Under the pieces are notes generated by a model, which was not told the origin of the DNA, did not search any database, and was given only the letters and a program-made list of their open reading frames with translations. A program made the position numbers and the translations under genes. From Nicotiana tabacum (Eukaryota > Streptophyta > Magnoliopsida > Solanales > Solanaceae): a DNA stretch of 64,000 nt. The stretch spans positions 66,283,990-66,347,989 of the forward strand of contig NC_134095.1 in NCBI RefSeq assembly GCF_000715075.1. The letters are read 5' to 3'. How positions within the stretch are numbered: position 1 is the stretch's first letter; every line of letters begins with the position of its first letter. This document shows, piece after piece, positions 45,975 through 58,077 of the stretch.

Positions 45975-46049
45975 AAACAAACGTTCATCCTCGAACGAGT
46001 CAAGAAACATACCTGAAGCCTCAAACAAGTGAAGATATCTGCTCCACAT

Positions 46050-46831
46050 CTCCCGCTCGATCTCCCAGGTAGCCTCCTCCATGGGCCGACTTCTCCACTG
46101 TACTTTCACTGAAGCTATATCCTTTGACTTCAACTTTCGAACCTGACGACCCTAAATAGCTACTGGCTCCACATCATAAGTTAAATCCTCATCCAACTGA
46201 ACCGTGCTGAAATCCAAAACATGAGACGGATCCCCAATATACTTCCAGAGCATAGAAACATGAAATACCGGATGCACACTCGATAAGCTGGGTGGCAAAG
46301 CAAGCTCATAAGCCACCTCCTCAATCCTCCGAAGTACCTCAAAAGGCCCAATGAACCGCGGACTCAATTTCCCTTTCTTCCCAAATCTCATAACACACTT
46401 CTTGGGTGAAACCTTCAACAGAACCTTCTCGCCAACCATGTAGGACACATCCCGAACCTTCCTATCAGCATAGCTCTTTTGCCTCGACTACGCTGTATGA
46501 AGCCTCTCCTGAATCACCTTCACCCTTTCTAAGGCATCCTACATCAAGTTTGTCCCCAATAACCTAGCCTCACTCGGCTCGAACCAACCAATTGGAGATC
46601 TACATCGCCTCCCATATAAAGCCTCATATGGAGCCATCTGAATACTCGACCGGTAGCTATTGTTATAAGCAAACTCTGCAAGCGGTAGAAACTAATTCCA
46701 TGACCCTCGAAATCAATGACACAAGAACGCAACATGTCCTCCAATATTTGAATAGTGCACTCGGACTGCCCATCCATCTGAGGGTGAAAAGTTGTGCTCA
46801 ACTCAACCTGGGTACCCAACTTTCGCTGCAC
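46050..46831 (-). pseudogene. Integrase C-terminal part and chromodomain of element B
   Basis: The integrase tail [20 protein letters not shown] (46831 on) carries the catalytic Glu region; a frameshift follows. The GPF/Y-like module [12 protein letters not shown] lies near 46350-46320. The chromodomain is [16 protein letters not shown] (46200-46152) and, after a stop, QWRSRPMEEATWE (about 46110-46065). The coding region runs almost into the polypurine tract. Confidence 0.85.
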
Positions 46832-48070
46832 AGACCTCCAAAACTGCGAAGTAAACTGAGTGCCCTATATGAAATGATGGAAGCTAGGACACCATGCAAA
46901 CGAACAATCTCCCGGATATAGATCTCTACCAACCGCTCTGAAGAATAGATAATACACACAAGAATGAAGTGCGCGGACTTGGTCAGCCGATCCATAATCA
47001 CCCAAACAACATCGAACTTCCTCAAAGTCCATGGAAGTCCAACTACAAAGTCCATAGTGATCCTCTCCCACTTCCACTCTGGAATATCTATCCGCTGAAG
47101 CGAGCCACCCGGTCTGTGATGCTCATATTTCACCTGCTGATAATTGAGACACCAAGCTACAAATCCCACAATATCTTTCTTTATTCTCCTCCACCAATAA
47201 TGTTGCCTCAAATCTTGATACATCTTCGCGACACCCGGATGAATGGAATACCGCGAGCTATGGGCCTCCTCCAGAATCAACTCCCGAAGCCCATCTACAT
47301 TAGGCGCACAAATTCGGCCCTGCATCCTCAATAACCCATCATCACCAATGGTCACATCTCTAGCATCATCGTGCTGAACTCTATTCTTAAGGATAAGCAA
47401 ATGCGGATCATCATTCTGGCGCTCTCTGATGCAATCATGTAAAGAAGACCGAGAAATCACACAAGCCAATACCCGACTGGACTCTGAAATATCTAACCTC
47501 ACAAATCGATTGGCCAAGGCCTGAACATCAACTACAAGAGGTCTCTCCCCAACTAGAATATATGCCAAACTTTCCATACTCCTTGCCTTTCGGCTCAAAG
47601 CATCGGCCACCACATTGGCCTTTCCTGGATGGTACAATATAGTGATATCATAATCCTTAAGCAACTCCAACCACCTTCGCTGCCTCAAATTGAGATCCTT
47701 CTGTTTGAACAAGTGCTGGGGGCTACGATGATCCGTAAACACCTCACAAGAAACACCATACAAGTAATGTCTCCAAATCTTCAACGCATGAATTATGGCA
47801 TCCAACTCTAAATAATGAATGGGGTAGTTCTTCTCATGGGGATTCAACTGACGAGAAGCATAAGCAATAACTCTACCCTCTTGCATCAATACATAACCAA
47901 TACCAACTCTCGAAGCATCACAATACATGGTATATGAACCTGAAGCTGATGGCAAAACTAACACTGGAGCTGTGGTCAAAGTTGTCTTGAGCTTCTGAAA
48001 GCTCTCCTCACACTCGTCTGACCATACAAATGAAGCCCCCTTCTGAGTCAACTTGGTCAAGGGCGATGCA
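46798..48070 (-). pseudogene. RNase H and integrase N-terminal part of element B (420-codon open stretch)
   Basis: The longest open piece of B. RNase [18 protein letters not shown] (catalytic Asp), [18 protein letters not shown] (Glu), [11 protein letters not shown] (Asp), then [13 protein letters not shown]. Integrase: the zinc-binding part [15 protein letters not shown] with CLNYQQ, where the second Cys of CxxC is Tyr, then [14 protein letters not shown]. The second catalytic Asp region reads IISYRA where relatives have IISDRG, so Asp is replaced by Tyr, and the frame shifts there. The protein could not integrate. Confidence 0.88.
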
Positions 48071-48084
48071 ATAGATGAGAATAC

Positions 48085-49005
48085 CTAAACAAACCGGCAA
48101 TAATAGCCTACCAAACCAAGAAAGCTGCGAATCTCTGTGGCTGAGGACGATCTAGGCCAACTCTGAACCGCCTTTATCTTCTTTGGATCAACCTGAATAC
48201 ACTCGCTGGACACCACGTGTCCCAAGAAAGCCACCGAACTGAGCCAAAACTCACACTTTGATAATTTTGCATAAAGCTTCTCCTCTCTTAATCTCACAAC
48301 ACAACTCTCAAATGTTTCACGTGCTCCTCCTGACTACACGAATATACCAGAATATCATCAATGAAGACTATGACAAACGAGTCAAGATAAGGCCAGAACA
48401 AACTGTTCATCAAATGCATAAACGTTGTTGGGGCATTGGTCAGCCTAAACGACATCACCAAGAACTCAAAATGACCATATCGGGTCCTGAAAGCCATCTT
48501 AAGAACATCTGAGTCCCTGATCTTCAACTGGTGATAACCTGAATGGAGATCAATCTTGGAGAACACTCTCTCTCCTTGAAGCTGGTCGAATAAATCATCA
48601 ATGCGAGGAAAAGAATACTTGTTCTAAACTGTTACTTTGTTCAATTGCCTATAATCAATGCACATCCTCATAGTGCCATCCTTCTTTTTCACAAATAGAA
48701 TCGACGCACCCCAAGGTGACACACTAGGCCGAATGAACCCTTTATCAAGGAGTTCCTGAAGCTGCTCTTTTAATTCCTTCAACTCCACTGGTGCTATACG
48801 ATACGGCAAAATAGAAATGGGCTGAGTGCCCGGTACCAGGTCAATGCCAAAATCAATATCCCTGTCCGGTGGCATGCCCGACAGGTCTGCAGGAAATACA
48901 TCGGGAAAATCCCTCACAACTGGAACAGAATCGATACTAGGAGTCTCTGCATCGACATCCCTCACAAAGGCTAGATATGAAAGACAGCCCTTCCCAACCA
49001 TACGT
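48085..49005 (-). pseudogene. Reverse transcriptase of element B
   Basis: Begins with [20 protein letters not shown] and [20 protein letters not shown] (49001-48700), then [20 protein letters not shown] with a stop at 48624. Next are [13 protein letters not shown], the catalytic FIDDILVYS near 48360, and, in a third piece, [16 protein letters not shown] and [15 protein letters not shown] (48297-48085). Two stops and a shift separate the pieces. Confidence 0.88.
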
Positions 49006-49048
49006 TAGGCTTTCAAGAATGAGATCACTATACTAGGAACATAATCAG

Positions 49049-49380
49049 TCATACCTCGCCACTCAACCGTGGCACACCCGGTATAGCCAATGTGATTATC
49101 ATAACATGACAATCCAGAATAGCACGACACGGAGATAGCCAATCCCTGCCCAAAATGACATCGAAATCCACCATACACAATAATAAAAGATCCACATGGG
49201 TCTCCAGACCCCCAATAGTCACCACACACGACCGGTACACATGGTTCACAATAACAGTATCGCCCACCAAGGTAGATACATGAATAGGTGAAGCAAGAAA
49301 CTCATGGGGCGTACCCAAATAACGAGCAAAGTATGATGACACATAAGAAAAGGTGGAACCGAGATCAAATAATACAGGGC
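49049..49380 (-). pseudogene. Aspartic protease of element B
   Basis: LFDLGSTFSYVSSYFARYLG near 49370-49310 holds the active site (Asp-Leu-Gly-Ser here). It is followed by VSTLVGDTVIVNHVYRSCV, GGLETHVDLLLL and MVDFDVILGRDWLSP at 49190-49135. A frameshift lies near 49345 relative to the upstream gag-linked frame. Confidence 0.8.
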
Positions 49381-49736
49381 ATCTCTATGGCAGACTGAAA
49401 CAGTACCTGTAATAACTGCATCTGAAGCAATGGCATCGGGTCTACCTGAAAGTGCATAGAAATAGGCCTGACCGCCACCTGATCGACCTCCCCCTCTGAG
49501 GCGACCCCTAGCTGACTAACCTCTACCTCTAGCTGGCTGGGAGGGTGGTGGTGAAGTAACTGGCGCTAAAGCCGATGATTGACCCCTCTGCTGAGATGAA
49601 CTCGCAAGACGACGAGGGCACTGCCTCCACATATGAACCATCTCACCATTCTCATAACAACTCCCAGGTGCTGGAGAAGGGGACTAAAGGGAACCCCTTG
49701 CACCGGAGTGACTAGCAGATGCACTCGGTATAGAAG
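49381..49736 (-). pseudogene. Gag C-terminal part of element B with zinc-knuckle remnant
   Basis: The minus-strand frame reads CYENGEMVHMWRQCPRRLAS (about 49655-49600). This is the CCHC knuckle with its second Cys lost; the His and last Cys remain. A Pro/Arg/Gly-rich linker to the protease follows. Element C is inserted immediately upstream, at the target AGCCC. Confidence 0.75.
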
Positions 49737-49741
49737 AGCCC

Positions 49742-51041
49742 TGATCACGCCCAACTATACCTTATAAAAGGACAATACGGACGTTGCAAATATAACCTGA
49801 GTATTTATGCCTAGAGTCGAATCCACAGAGAATTAACCTATCAATTACTTTTGTTGAACTTACTAAATTCTTTAGAATAAACTTCCCCAAACGTTGTGAA
49901 TAACAATTGATGGTATATTTAATAACTAAGATTGAAAGTCAATAAACAGTTGTAAACTAAATATGCTTAAGTTGTGAACAATAATGAGAAGGTTCTAAGG
50001 TAGTGATTTCCCCTATTGATGGAATCCCTTCTGTTTATGTTTCATATAGATTTACCAATACATCTCTATCAACCATGAACACTCTTTTTACCATGAATCT
50101 CTCCTGAGTAATCACGATAATTTACTAGACGCACTCTCCCGAGATACGCTAGCTGGATTTGTTTATTACAGTTCACTTTAGATTGCACCCAAGACTTCGT
50201 TATCCCTAATCCCGCCTTTAAACCCGCAATTATAGATCCCTCTTATACTTTGGGAGTGATGTTGTTCCACAATTACCTAAATATGCACTCTCTCCCGAGT
50301 TATGCATACTAAATAGGCACATCTAATTGATGATACTGTCAATTAACTACAACAAACACATAGTTGAGCAAATAGAGATTAAACTGGCAAACTATATTAA
50401 CATAATCAAGAAGTTCATCCTTCAATAGGTTCCATCAAAACCCTAGACAAAAGATTTAGCTACTCATGACAATGGGTAAATAAACTATGAAAATATTCAT
50501 GATCAAAATTGCAAGAAAAATAAAGAGAATAAGAAAATATGATATTTTGGGTGATCTTTCACACTTGTTTCTCTTGCCAAAGTACTTTCTAAAACATTAC
50601 ATGCCTACCTTGGACGAGTTCTATTGTTTAAAAAAAGGGTTTTGGGCTAAAAATTCTGTGTTTTGCACTTCAGTCCCTCAATGTTTTCGCTTCCTATCAC
50701 AGTCCTACCGTGGTTATGCCAGGACCGCGACCAACTAGCCTCTCAGAATCCGCAACATCCTTCTGCCGCGGTCCGACCGCAGTTACGTCGGGACCGCGGC
50801 AGTCCATCTCCAGTTCTGGTTTTGCTGCCTTCGCGTGGTGCACTTTGCGGATATTGTAAGATTGGCCTATTTTTCTCCGTAATTGATCCCAAAAGTACTC
50901 AATAGACTTCTTTTTATTGTATATAGCCTGTAAAGCATGAAAAGCACTAATCAGAGCATTTTGTTATCACTTTTTACCATAAAAACTATACAAGAAGGTG
51001 TTTCTTTAGGGCCTAATTATAGTCCAATTCACCTATTATCA
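49742..51041 (-). repeat. 3' LTR of element C (1300 bp)
   Basis: Begins TGATCACGCCC and ends ACCTATTATCA. Carries the degenerate ACCGCGGT array at 50690-50810 and long AT-rich tracts. The last 100 bp continue directly into the polypurine tract. Confidence 0.92.
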
Positions 51042-51054
51042 ACACCCCACACTT
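51042..51054 (-). other. Polypurine tract of element C
   Basis: The minus strand reads AAGTGTGGGGTGT before the LTR start TGATAATAGG. Confidence 0.75.
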
Positions 51055-52550
51055 AAATCTTTGCTCGTCCTTGAGCAAGTTGAACCACACTTCTAGGCCT
51101 AATCGTTCGATGCATTACCCAGTTTATGTCACACCCGCCATTATGAAAGAACAACCTAAGCAGTGCAACAACCACACCTCAGATGAAGACTCTAATGCCA
51201 TGCCACACTCGTGTTTACTCTAGTTACTCTAAACAGAGGTGAAAACTCGCTTTTTCTTCCTGAGTCACATGCCCTCACATCATATTTCTGAGAGAAGTTC
51301 CACACATATAAAATCAAGCAACAAGGAACTATAGATAGAACGAATCCACTCACTCTCAGCAAAGAACATTCACATGCCACACAGATACACCATAAGCTTG
51401 CCCTTAGTGTAATACTCTACTAATCGAGTTGTTCAGTCCAAGATCAAGAGGTCTTTATTTGGTTATAATGTAGGCTAAGGGATGGGTAGGATATATTTGG
51501 ATATAGTGACTAACCTCCCTAAGCACTTTTAATACAATCGTTCCCTTTATTCCAATTTCCATGTTCAACCCAATCATTCTTCCACACTTGTTTCATAGGC
51601 TACCCCCACTTTTCTTTAGGTGCAACTGGCCTCTTTTTTTTTTTAACAACCATTGCACCATTCAAGTATTTTCCTGATTTTCTTTTTCCCACTTCATTAC
51701 TACCCCGCACTTTGACTTTTATATGCTCTTTAACGATTCAAGTGCTTCTAGGAAGTGCAGGTTCAAACAGTCAAACTATTCAAACACAGGGATGTAGGTT
51801 GTTGTAAGGTTATCAAAGAGCAGGCTTCAGGCTCGAAGGGGTTAACTATGGCAATATGTACAGGTGGATTCATAATTATACAGGCTACACAAGGAAATGC
51901 CTCAATCATCTCTAAGGCCAAACAACTTCTATTTCGCTTTGCAAACACACAGGGCAAGTTCTAGGTATCGCATGCAAGCACAGAATACAAGTATTATCTC
52001 ACACACACTTGGCATGTAACTCATTCCAAATTAGTTTGTCAACACACTCACGTGAGCGTTCAAGAAAGACAAGGTGTGCAGAATTAAGGCATAAAATTAC
52101 GAGTCTACAAACGAGCCTAGACGTCGCACCCTCAAGTTCGTTTTAGTTATTTGCAGGTGTGTACGTTACGGGTTGCATTCTTGCCTTCACCCATCTTAGT
52201 CCAATAGAGTCCTAAGGGTCCTAAAAATATTAAAGAAAAATCTACCTAACCCGGTTCAAGAAAAGCCCTTGGAAAAGAACCGTGGTCAAAATAAAAACCA
52301 AGGAGGAATTACTACACTACCTAAAAAGAAAAAGAAAAAGAAAAAAAATCTAAATGGACTACTTCCCTCAAGAGTACTGTCCAAGTGGTCCGTCCTCAGG
52401 AAGAGTCTCCTACATTTATTTATTTTACAACCAATGTATATGTACACTAACAATACACCACTAAAGCAAGTCTCCCACCCCACACAAAAAGAATATGGCA
52501 TGTCCCCATGTCATAACACAAATAAAGTGCAGAAGGGTAAGAAGACTTCC
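51055..52550 (-). other. 3' untranslated region of element C
   Basis: About 1.5 kb between the env-like ORF and the polypurine tract. It holds an A/AAAAAG-rich run at 52320-52350 and the phrase CTCGTCCTTGAGCAAG (51063-51078), which I associate with the 3' end of plant Athila elements. No conserved ORF is recognised. Confidence 0.55.
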
Positions 52551-52555
52551 CTGAG

Positions 52556-53684
52556 CGTCACTCGGAGTCGGAGACGGTGCTGGGATCCACATGACAAGCC
52601 CTCCCCAAAGTATGGAACCAAGCTAGCATCCGGCTCTCAGACCTGGCATGCCACTGAGACATGGCATCCATACGCACATGCAGGCCATCCACCGAGGAGC
52701 GAAAATCTGCCACCTCTTCCTCCAAAGAATGCACATGGGTCGGCTGGACTGTGATCTATAGAACCCTGCCCCAGTATGGGGTTGCCGAGAGGATCCAGCT
52801 CCATTATAGGATCTCCTAGATGGTGCCATGGGTACTGGGGCATCATCCTCATCATCAAGCTCAATGGTTATGGGTGCATCTCTGCCCACTGTGATCTTTG
52901 AAGCTCTGAATGCCACTTTTGTGGGCAAAGCTCCATCTATAGGATTGGTGGGGACACCATCCAGCAGACACAACCTCGTCACAAGTGAGGGGAAGTAAAA
53001 CCCCTTAGATAGCAGAGGTAACCGAAAGATCATTTCATCTCCAATAATTCTCGCCACACCAAAGTCTTTCTTGGTGACGAAGCACCACACCAACAGAGCC
53101 CGTAGGTGGTTCACATCTGTCGTGTTGCCCATGGGCAATAAGCGGCTGCAAATAATGGTGAACCAGCACTTAGCCTCATGTGTGAATGACTTGGAGTGAA
53201 GGGTAATGTTTTCCTGTATCCAGATTGGTCGACCCCCTACGCAGATTGTCTCAATCATAATGTCCCAAGTGACCCCTTGGGCGTCGTGGTAATGATCAAT
53301 GTCACCAATGAACTGGGGCAGCTGCAAGACCTGGCGAATCTTCAAAATTGAGGCATCTACCACCCTGCCCCACACAATCACAGACCGACACAAATTTTCC
53401 GGGCAGTTCGCGTAGAACTCCCGGACTATCATTGGGTTTGCCGTCTCAGGTTCATCAAACAAGAATTCCATCTCCCTCCGTCTGATTTCCTCATACATGT
53501 CTACTTTTTCCATACGGAGGGAAGCCCTGTCAACAGGAATCTCAGGGATAAAGCTTTTGGTGGCCTTAGCATGAAACACATCCTCTGCCTCCTGTGACTG
53601 GAACCTGGTGGCATCATATATTGGCATTTGGGAAGAGCTGGCCGAGCTCTTTCGCCATTTTCGGGCCATATTTCCTGTAGACAA
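52556..53684 (-). pseudogene. Env-like third ORF of element C
   Basis: An open frame of 353 codons (53684-52623) lies downstream of pol. It includes WGRVVDASILKIRQVLQL, GVTWDIMIETICVGGRPIW, ARIIGDEMIFRLPL and an acidic ELDDEDDAP, the type of protein annotated in plant genomes as a putative plant transposon protein domain and placed where Athila elements carry their env-like gene. After about 52745 this frame turns into Cys/Trp-rich nonsense. Another frame there reads HSLEEEVADFRSSVDGLHV, a likely coiled coil, down to a stop near 52556, so a frameshift is likely. I see no clear signal peptide or transmembrane segment. Confidence 0.7.
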
Positions 53685-53734
53685 TTCAGGGTAACAATCA
53701 GATGCATCCTAACATGTGCCAATCGTAGGGGTAC

Positions 53735-54680
53735 TCAGACTTCGCCACCCGATGACACCACACAATTTCCTTTTGTCAAACAATGCCAGTATACCCAATT
53801 AGTAAGGTGCTCAAAGTTGACAACTTCCACTATTGCCCTCACACCACTTTTAATTCTACAATTCCGCCATATAATACCCCACACAATCTCCCACAAGTGA
53901 GTCATGTCAAATGCTACCATCACCACAAACTAAGAAGGGCACAAAGTGCTCCAAAATTTTACAACACAACCCCAATTTTCGGCCATTTAGCCCCCCTCCA
54001 CCAAGATTCACCCTAAAAAATTTGTTTAGGCCTCCAAACCTTCTAAAAATCGCCCCCAAGTTAAGCACAATGAAAACCCAACCATTTAAACATCAATCAT
54101 GTCCAAAAGAAGCAAATAATGGATAAAAGGAAAGAAAAGAAATAAAGAAAAAAAGATAAAAAATTTAAACTAAAACACTACACTAAGTTATGTAAAAGAA
54201 ATAGAAAAGAATAGAGAAGCTTACCTTGAGGATGAATGGAAGGGATAGGCTGTGGAGAGAGAGAGATGGAGAATAAAGGAGGAGCAACAATGGGGGTTGG
54301 AGGGATAGGAGATGGTGTGAAAGAGATAAGAGAAGAGAGAAGGGGATGGGGAATGTGGGTGGTTTGAAGAAAAGAAGGGTTTGGGGGAATAGGGGGGTTA
54401 GGGTTATTAAAAAAAAGGGGGAGAAAATAAAAAAAAGGAAAAAAAAAATCTGCACTTACCTGGCCCGTGCTGGTCTGCCGTGGTCCTACCGCGGTTATGC
54501 TGGGACCGCGGTAGACCCCTTTCAGAGGGTGTATTTGACCGCGGTCCTACCGCGGGTACGTTGGGACCGCGGTAGACCCCTCTCAGAGGGTGTATTTGAC
54601 CGCGGTTACGCTGGGACGTCGTGGGTTGCCTCCCACGCAGCACCTGATTTAACATCGCGGCACGATGCAGATGAGCGTAT
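53735..54680 (-). other. pol-env spacer of element C with ACCGCGGT repeats
   Basis: Non-coding spacer between the integrase end and the env-like ORF. At 54470-54615 it holds two tandem 69-bp units carrying ACCGCGG..TACCGCGGT palindromes, related to the array in the LTRs, followed by GTGGGTTGCCTCCCACGCAG and CATCGCGGCACGATGC. A CT/GA-rich low-complexity tract occupies 54190-54460; ORFs across it are compositional artefacts. Confidence 0.75.
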
Positions 54681-56156
54681 TTAAGGCTCGCTCGACCTCT
54701 GTGGTTCAGTCAGGTGTAGCTCAGACACTTCCTTTGGTTCGCTCATGCCCACATATAGTTTCAATCTCTGCCCATTGACTCTAAATGTATGAGAGTCTTT
54801 CTCTGTGGCAATCTCGACAACACCTGAAGGGAAAACTTCGACCACTCTAAATGGTCCAGACCATCGTGACCTGAGGTTACCTAGAAATAGCCTTAATCGT
54901 GAGTTATAAAGCAACACCATATCTCCAGGATTGAAATTTCGCTCCACAATGTTCTTGTCGTGCAACCTCTTCATTCTTTCCTTGTACAACCTTGTGCTCT
55001 CAAAAGCAAGATGTCTGAACTCGTCCAGCTCATGCAATTCTGTGATCCTCGTTGTGCCCGCAGCCTCGATGTCTAGATTCAGCTGTTTTAGTGCCCACCA
55101 CGCTCTATGTTCAAGTTCCACTGGCAAATGGCAGGCCTTCCCGAACACCAACTTATATGGTGACATACCAATCGGTGTTTTAAAAGCAGTTCTATAGGCC
55201 CATAGTGCATCATCTAACTTTTTCGCCCAATCAGTTCTTGTGGCGTTCACAGTCTTGGTTAGCACACTCTTTATCTCTCTGTTGGACACTACAACATGCC
55301 CACTAGTTTGCGGGTGATAAGGGGTAGCCACCTTGTGGCGTACATCATACTTTGCAAGCAACTTCTCGAAATCTCTATTACAGAAGTGAGTGCCTCCGTC
55401 ACTAATAATCGCTCTTGGTGTCCCAAATCTGGTGAATATGTTCTTCTTCAAAAACCCCACCACCACTCTTGCATCATTAGTGGGCAACGCTGCAGCTTCT
55501 ACCCATTTGGACACGTAATCCACACCAACAAGTATGTACTTGTTGCCATAGGAGTTGACGAAGGGACCCATGAAGTCAATCCCCCAGACATCAAACACTT
55601 CCACTTCTTGAATTGGGTTCATGGGCATCTCATGGTGACGGGAAATGTTCCCGGTCCGCTGACATTCATTGCAGCCCTTCACCCATTGGTGTGCATCTTT
55701 AAACACTATTGGCCAAAGGAATCCAGCCTCAAGCACTTTCGCAGCTGTCCTGACCCCTCCAAAATGTCCTCCATAAGCCGATGTGTGACAAGCCTGCAAA
55801 ACAGAAGATTGTTTTATCTCGGGGACACACCTCTGGATCATATTGTAAACACAAATTCTAAACAGGTAAGGCTCATCCCAATAATACATGCGGCAGTCAC
55901 GATAAATTTTTTTCTTTTGTACAGATGAAAGGTCATAGGGAACTATACCGCATGCCAGGTAATTTGCAAAATCTGCATACCATGGCGCTTTCTCAAGATT
56001 AGTAGCGAGCAGTTGCTCGTTTGGAAAGGTTTCCAGAATATCTTCAACTTCTACAGCATTTTCAGCTCCCTCAAGTCGTGATAGATGATCAGCGACTTGG
56101 TTCTCTGTGCCCTTACGGTCACGAATTTCAAGGTCGAATCCTTGCAGAAACAACAC
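54681..56156 (-). pseudogene. RNase H end and integrase of element C (491-codon open stretch)
   Basis: Starts with the RNase H end ([21 protein letters not shown]). The integrase zinc-binding His/Cys set follows: [16 protein letters not shown] and CNECQRTG. The core has [10 protein letters not shown] (first Asp) and [14 protein letters not shown] (second Asp). Thirty-five residues later, where the catalytic Glu belongs, the sequence is [12 protein letters not shown]: Val replaces Glu (near 55291). The tail has the GPF-type [17 protein letters not shown] and no chromodomain. A TAG at 56157-56159 separates this stretch from the RNase H upstream in the same frame; relatives have Trp there. Confidence 0.92.
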
Positions 56157-57035
56157 CTAACGAATCAGGCGCGACTTAGACTCCTTCTTCTCAATCAAGT
56201 ACCTGAGAGCTGCATGATCAGTGTATACAATTACCTTAGAACCAATCAGATATGATCTGAACTTGTCGAAAGCAAACACCACAACCAACATCTCCTTCTC
56301 AGTCACCGTATAGTTCAGCTGGGCTCCACTTAGCGTTCTACTTGCATAGTAGATTGGATGCATCAGCTTGTCCTTCCGCTGTCCCAGCACTGCCCCCACT
56401 GCGTAGTCACTGGCATCACACATGAGTTCGAATGGTTGCTCCCAGTTGGGGGCAACAATGATAGGTGATGTGATTAGTCTCTTTTTCAGATCCTTGAATG
56501 CTACCCTGGAATCATCAGAAAACAAGAAAGGGTGATCTTTTTCTAACAACTTACAAAGAGGGTTGACAATTTTTGAGAAGTCTTTTATGAATCTCCGGTA
56601 GAAACCGGCATGCCCAAGGAAGCTTCTGATTGCTTTGACTGAAGTTGGAGGAGGTATCTTTGCTATTACATCCACTTTAGCACGATCTACCTCAATTCCT
56701 TTGCTTGACACCCGGTGCCCCAAGACTATGCCTTCTTGTACCATGAAGTGACACTTCTCCCAGTTTAGAACCAAGTTAGTCTCGATACACCGTTTCAGCA
56801 CTCACGTCAGATTTATCAGGCACTCATCAAATGAATTCCCTACCACTGAGAAGTCATCCATGAACACCTCTATTATGTCCTCTACCATGTCAGCGAATAT
56901 GGCCATCATGCACCGTTGGAATGTAGCGGGTGCGTTGCATAGGCCAAAGGGCATCCTCCAAAAGGCATAAATGCCATAAGGGCAAGTGAAAGAGGTCTTA
57001 TCTCTATCCTCTGGTGCAATGGAGATGGTTGTATC
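56157..57035 (-). pseudogene. Reverse transcriptase core and RNase H of element C
   Basis: The frame from about 57030 downstream includes the RT segment FGLCNAPATFQRCMMAIF, the catalytic FMDDFSVVG (near 56850) and, after a TGA near 56802, [18 protein letters not shown]. The RNase H has [18 protein letters not shown] (catalytic Asp), [19 protein letters not shown] (Glu) and [11 protein letters not shown] (Asp). A frameshift at about 57030 separates it from the upstream RT part. Confidence 0.9.
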
Positions 57036-58077
57036 CTAAGTACCCGTCCAGAAAACAGAAGTGTGACCTCCCTACCAGTCTGTCTAACATCTGATCAATG
57101 AAGGGAAGTGGGAAGTGGTCTTTCCGGGTGGCTAGATTTAGCTTTCTATAATCCATGCAAATTCTCCAGCCCGTGACTGTTCTTGTAGAGATCAATTCAT
57201 TGTTATCATTCTTAACTACCGTCATACCACCCTTTTTAGGTACACATTGAACTGGGCTAACCCAGATGCTGTCAGAGATTGGGAAGATAATTCCCGTGTC
57301 TAACTACTTTATTACTTCCTTCTTCACCACTTCCTTCATGTTGGGGTTCAGCCTTCTTTGGTGTTCCCTGGAAGGTTTGTGTTCCTCTTCCAGTAGAATT
57401 TTGTGCATACAGTAGGCGGGGCTGATCCCCTTTATGTCTTCCATGGTCCACCCAACGGCAGTCTTGCACTCCTTAAGTACCTGCAAGAGTTGTTGTGCCT
57501 GCACATCTAAAAAACTAGATGAGATAATAACAGGTAATGTGGAGTTAGGTCCAAGAAATTCATACCTGAGATGGTTGGGCAATGGTTTTAACTCCAACTT
57601 TGGTGGTTTTTCGATAGATGGCTTGGCTGGAGGAGTCTCTCGATTTTTCAAGTGTAAGGGCTCAAATTCTAGAGTTCTATCCCAGAACCCTCTACCCTCT
57701 AATGCCAACACCCATTTCGCCAGTTCCTCTCCATTCACCTCATCCAAATTCATTAAACATGCAGCAAGGGGGTCCTTAATGGTTAGCACCTCATCATTAG
57801 TCTCCACGATTACATCCACGACATCAATAAGAGAACAATTGGCGAATTCACTTGGTCGCCTCATAGATTTCTACACACTGAATGTTATCTCCTCATCGTT
57901 CAATCTCATCTTGAGCTCCCCGGTTTCACAATCAATGAGAGCTCTCCATGTGGCCAAGAATGGTCTTCCCAAAATTATGGGAATCTCTTCATCCACTCTG
58001 CAGTCTAAGATCACAAAATTTGCAGGGAACACAAATTTCCCTACCTGAACTAGCACATTATCCAGTATACCAGAGGG
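57004..58077 (-). pseudogene. Protease C-terminal part to RT N-terminal part of element C
   Basis: Continues the gag frame through stops at 58078, 57871 and 57304. [18 protein letters not shown] is the retropepsin C-terminal loop. The linker has [18 protein letters not shown] and [13 protein letters not shown]. The RT start is [18 protein letters not shown], then VQCVPKKGGMTVVKN, WRICMDYRKLNLAT and FPLPFIDQMLDRL. A frameshift near 57030 ends it. Confidence 0.88.

Noticed and set aside
49566..49754. Separate small gene near the left border of element C
   Set aside because: It is the broken C-terminal part of gag B plus the first bases of LTR C.
54183..54455. 90-codon Phe/Leu/Ser-rich ORF that looks like a membrane protein
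   Set aside because: It is translated from a GA/CT-rich low-complexity tract in the non-coding spacer of element C.
55296..55928. 210-codon plus-strand ORF
   Set aside because: Antisense shadow of the element C integrase.
57434..58048. 204-codon plus-strand ORF
   Set aside because: Antisense shadow of the element C pol N-terminal region; no domain recognised.
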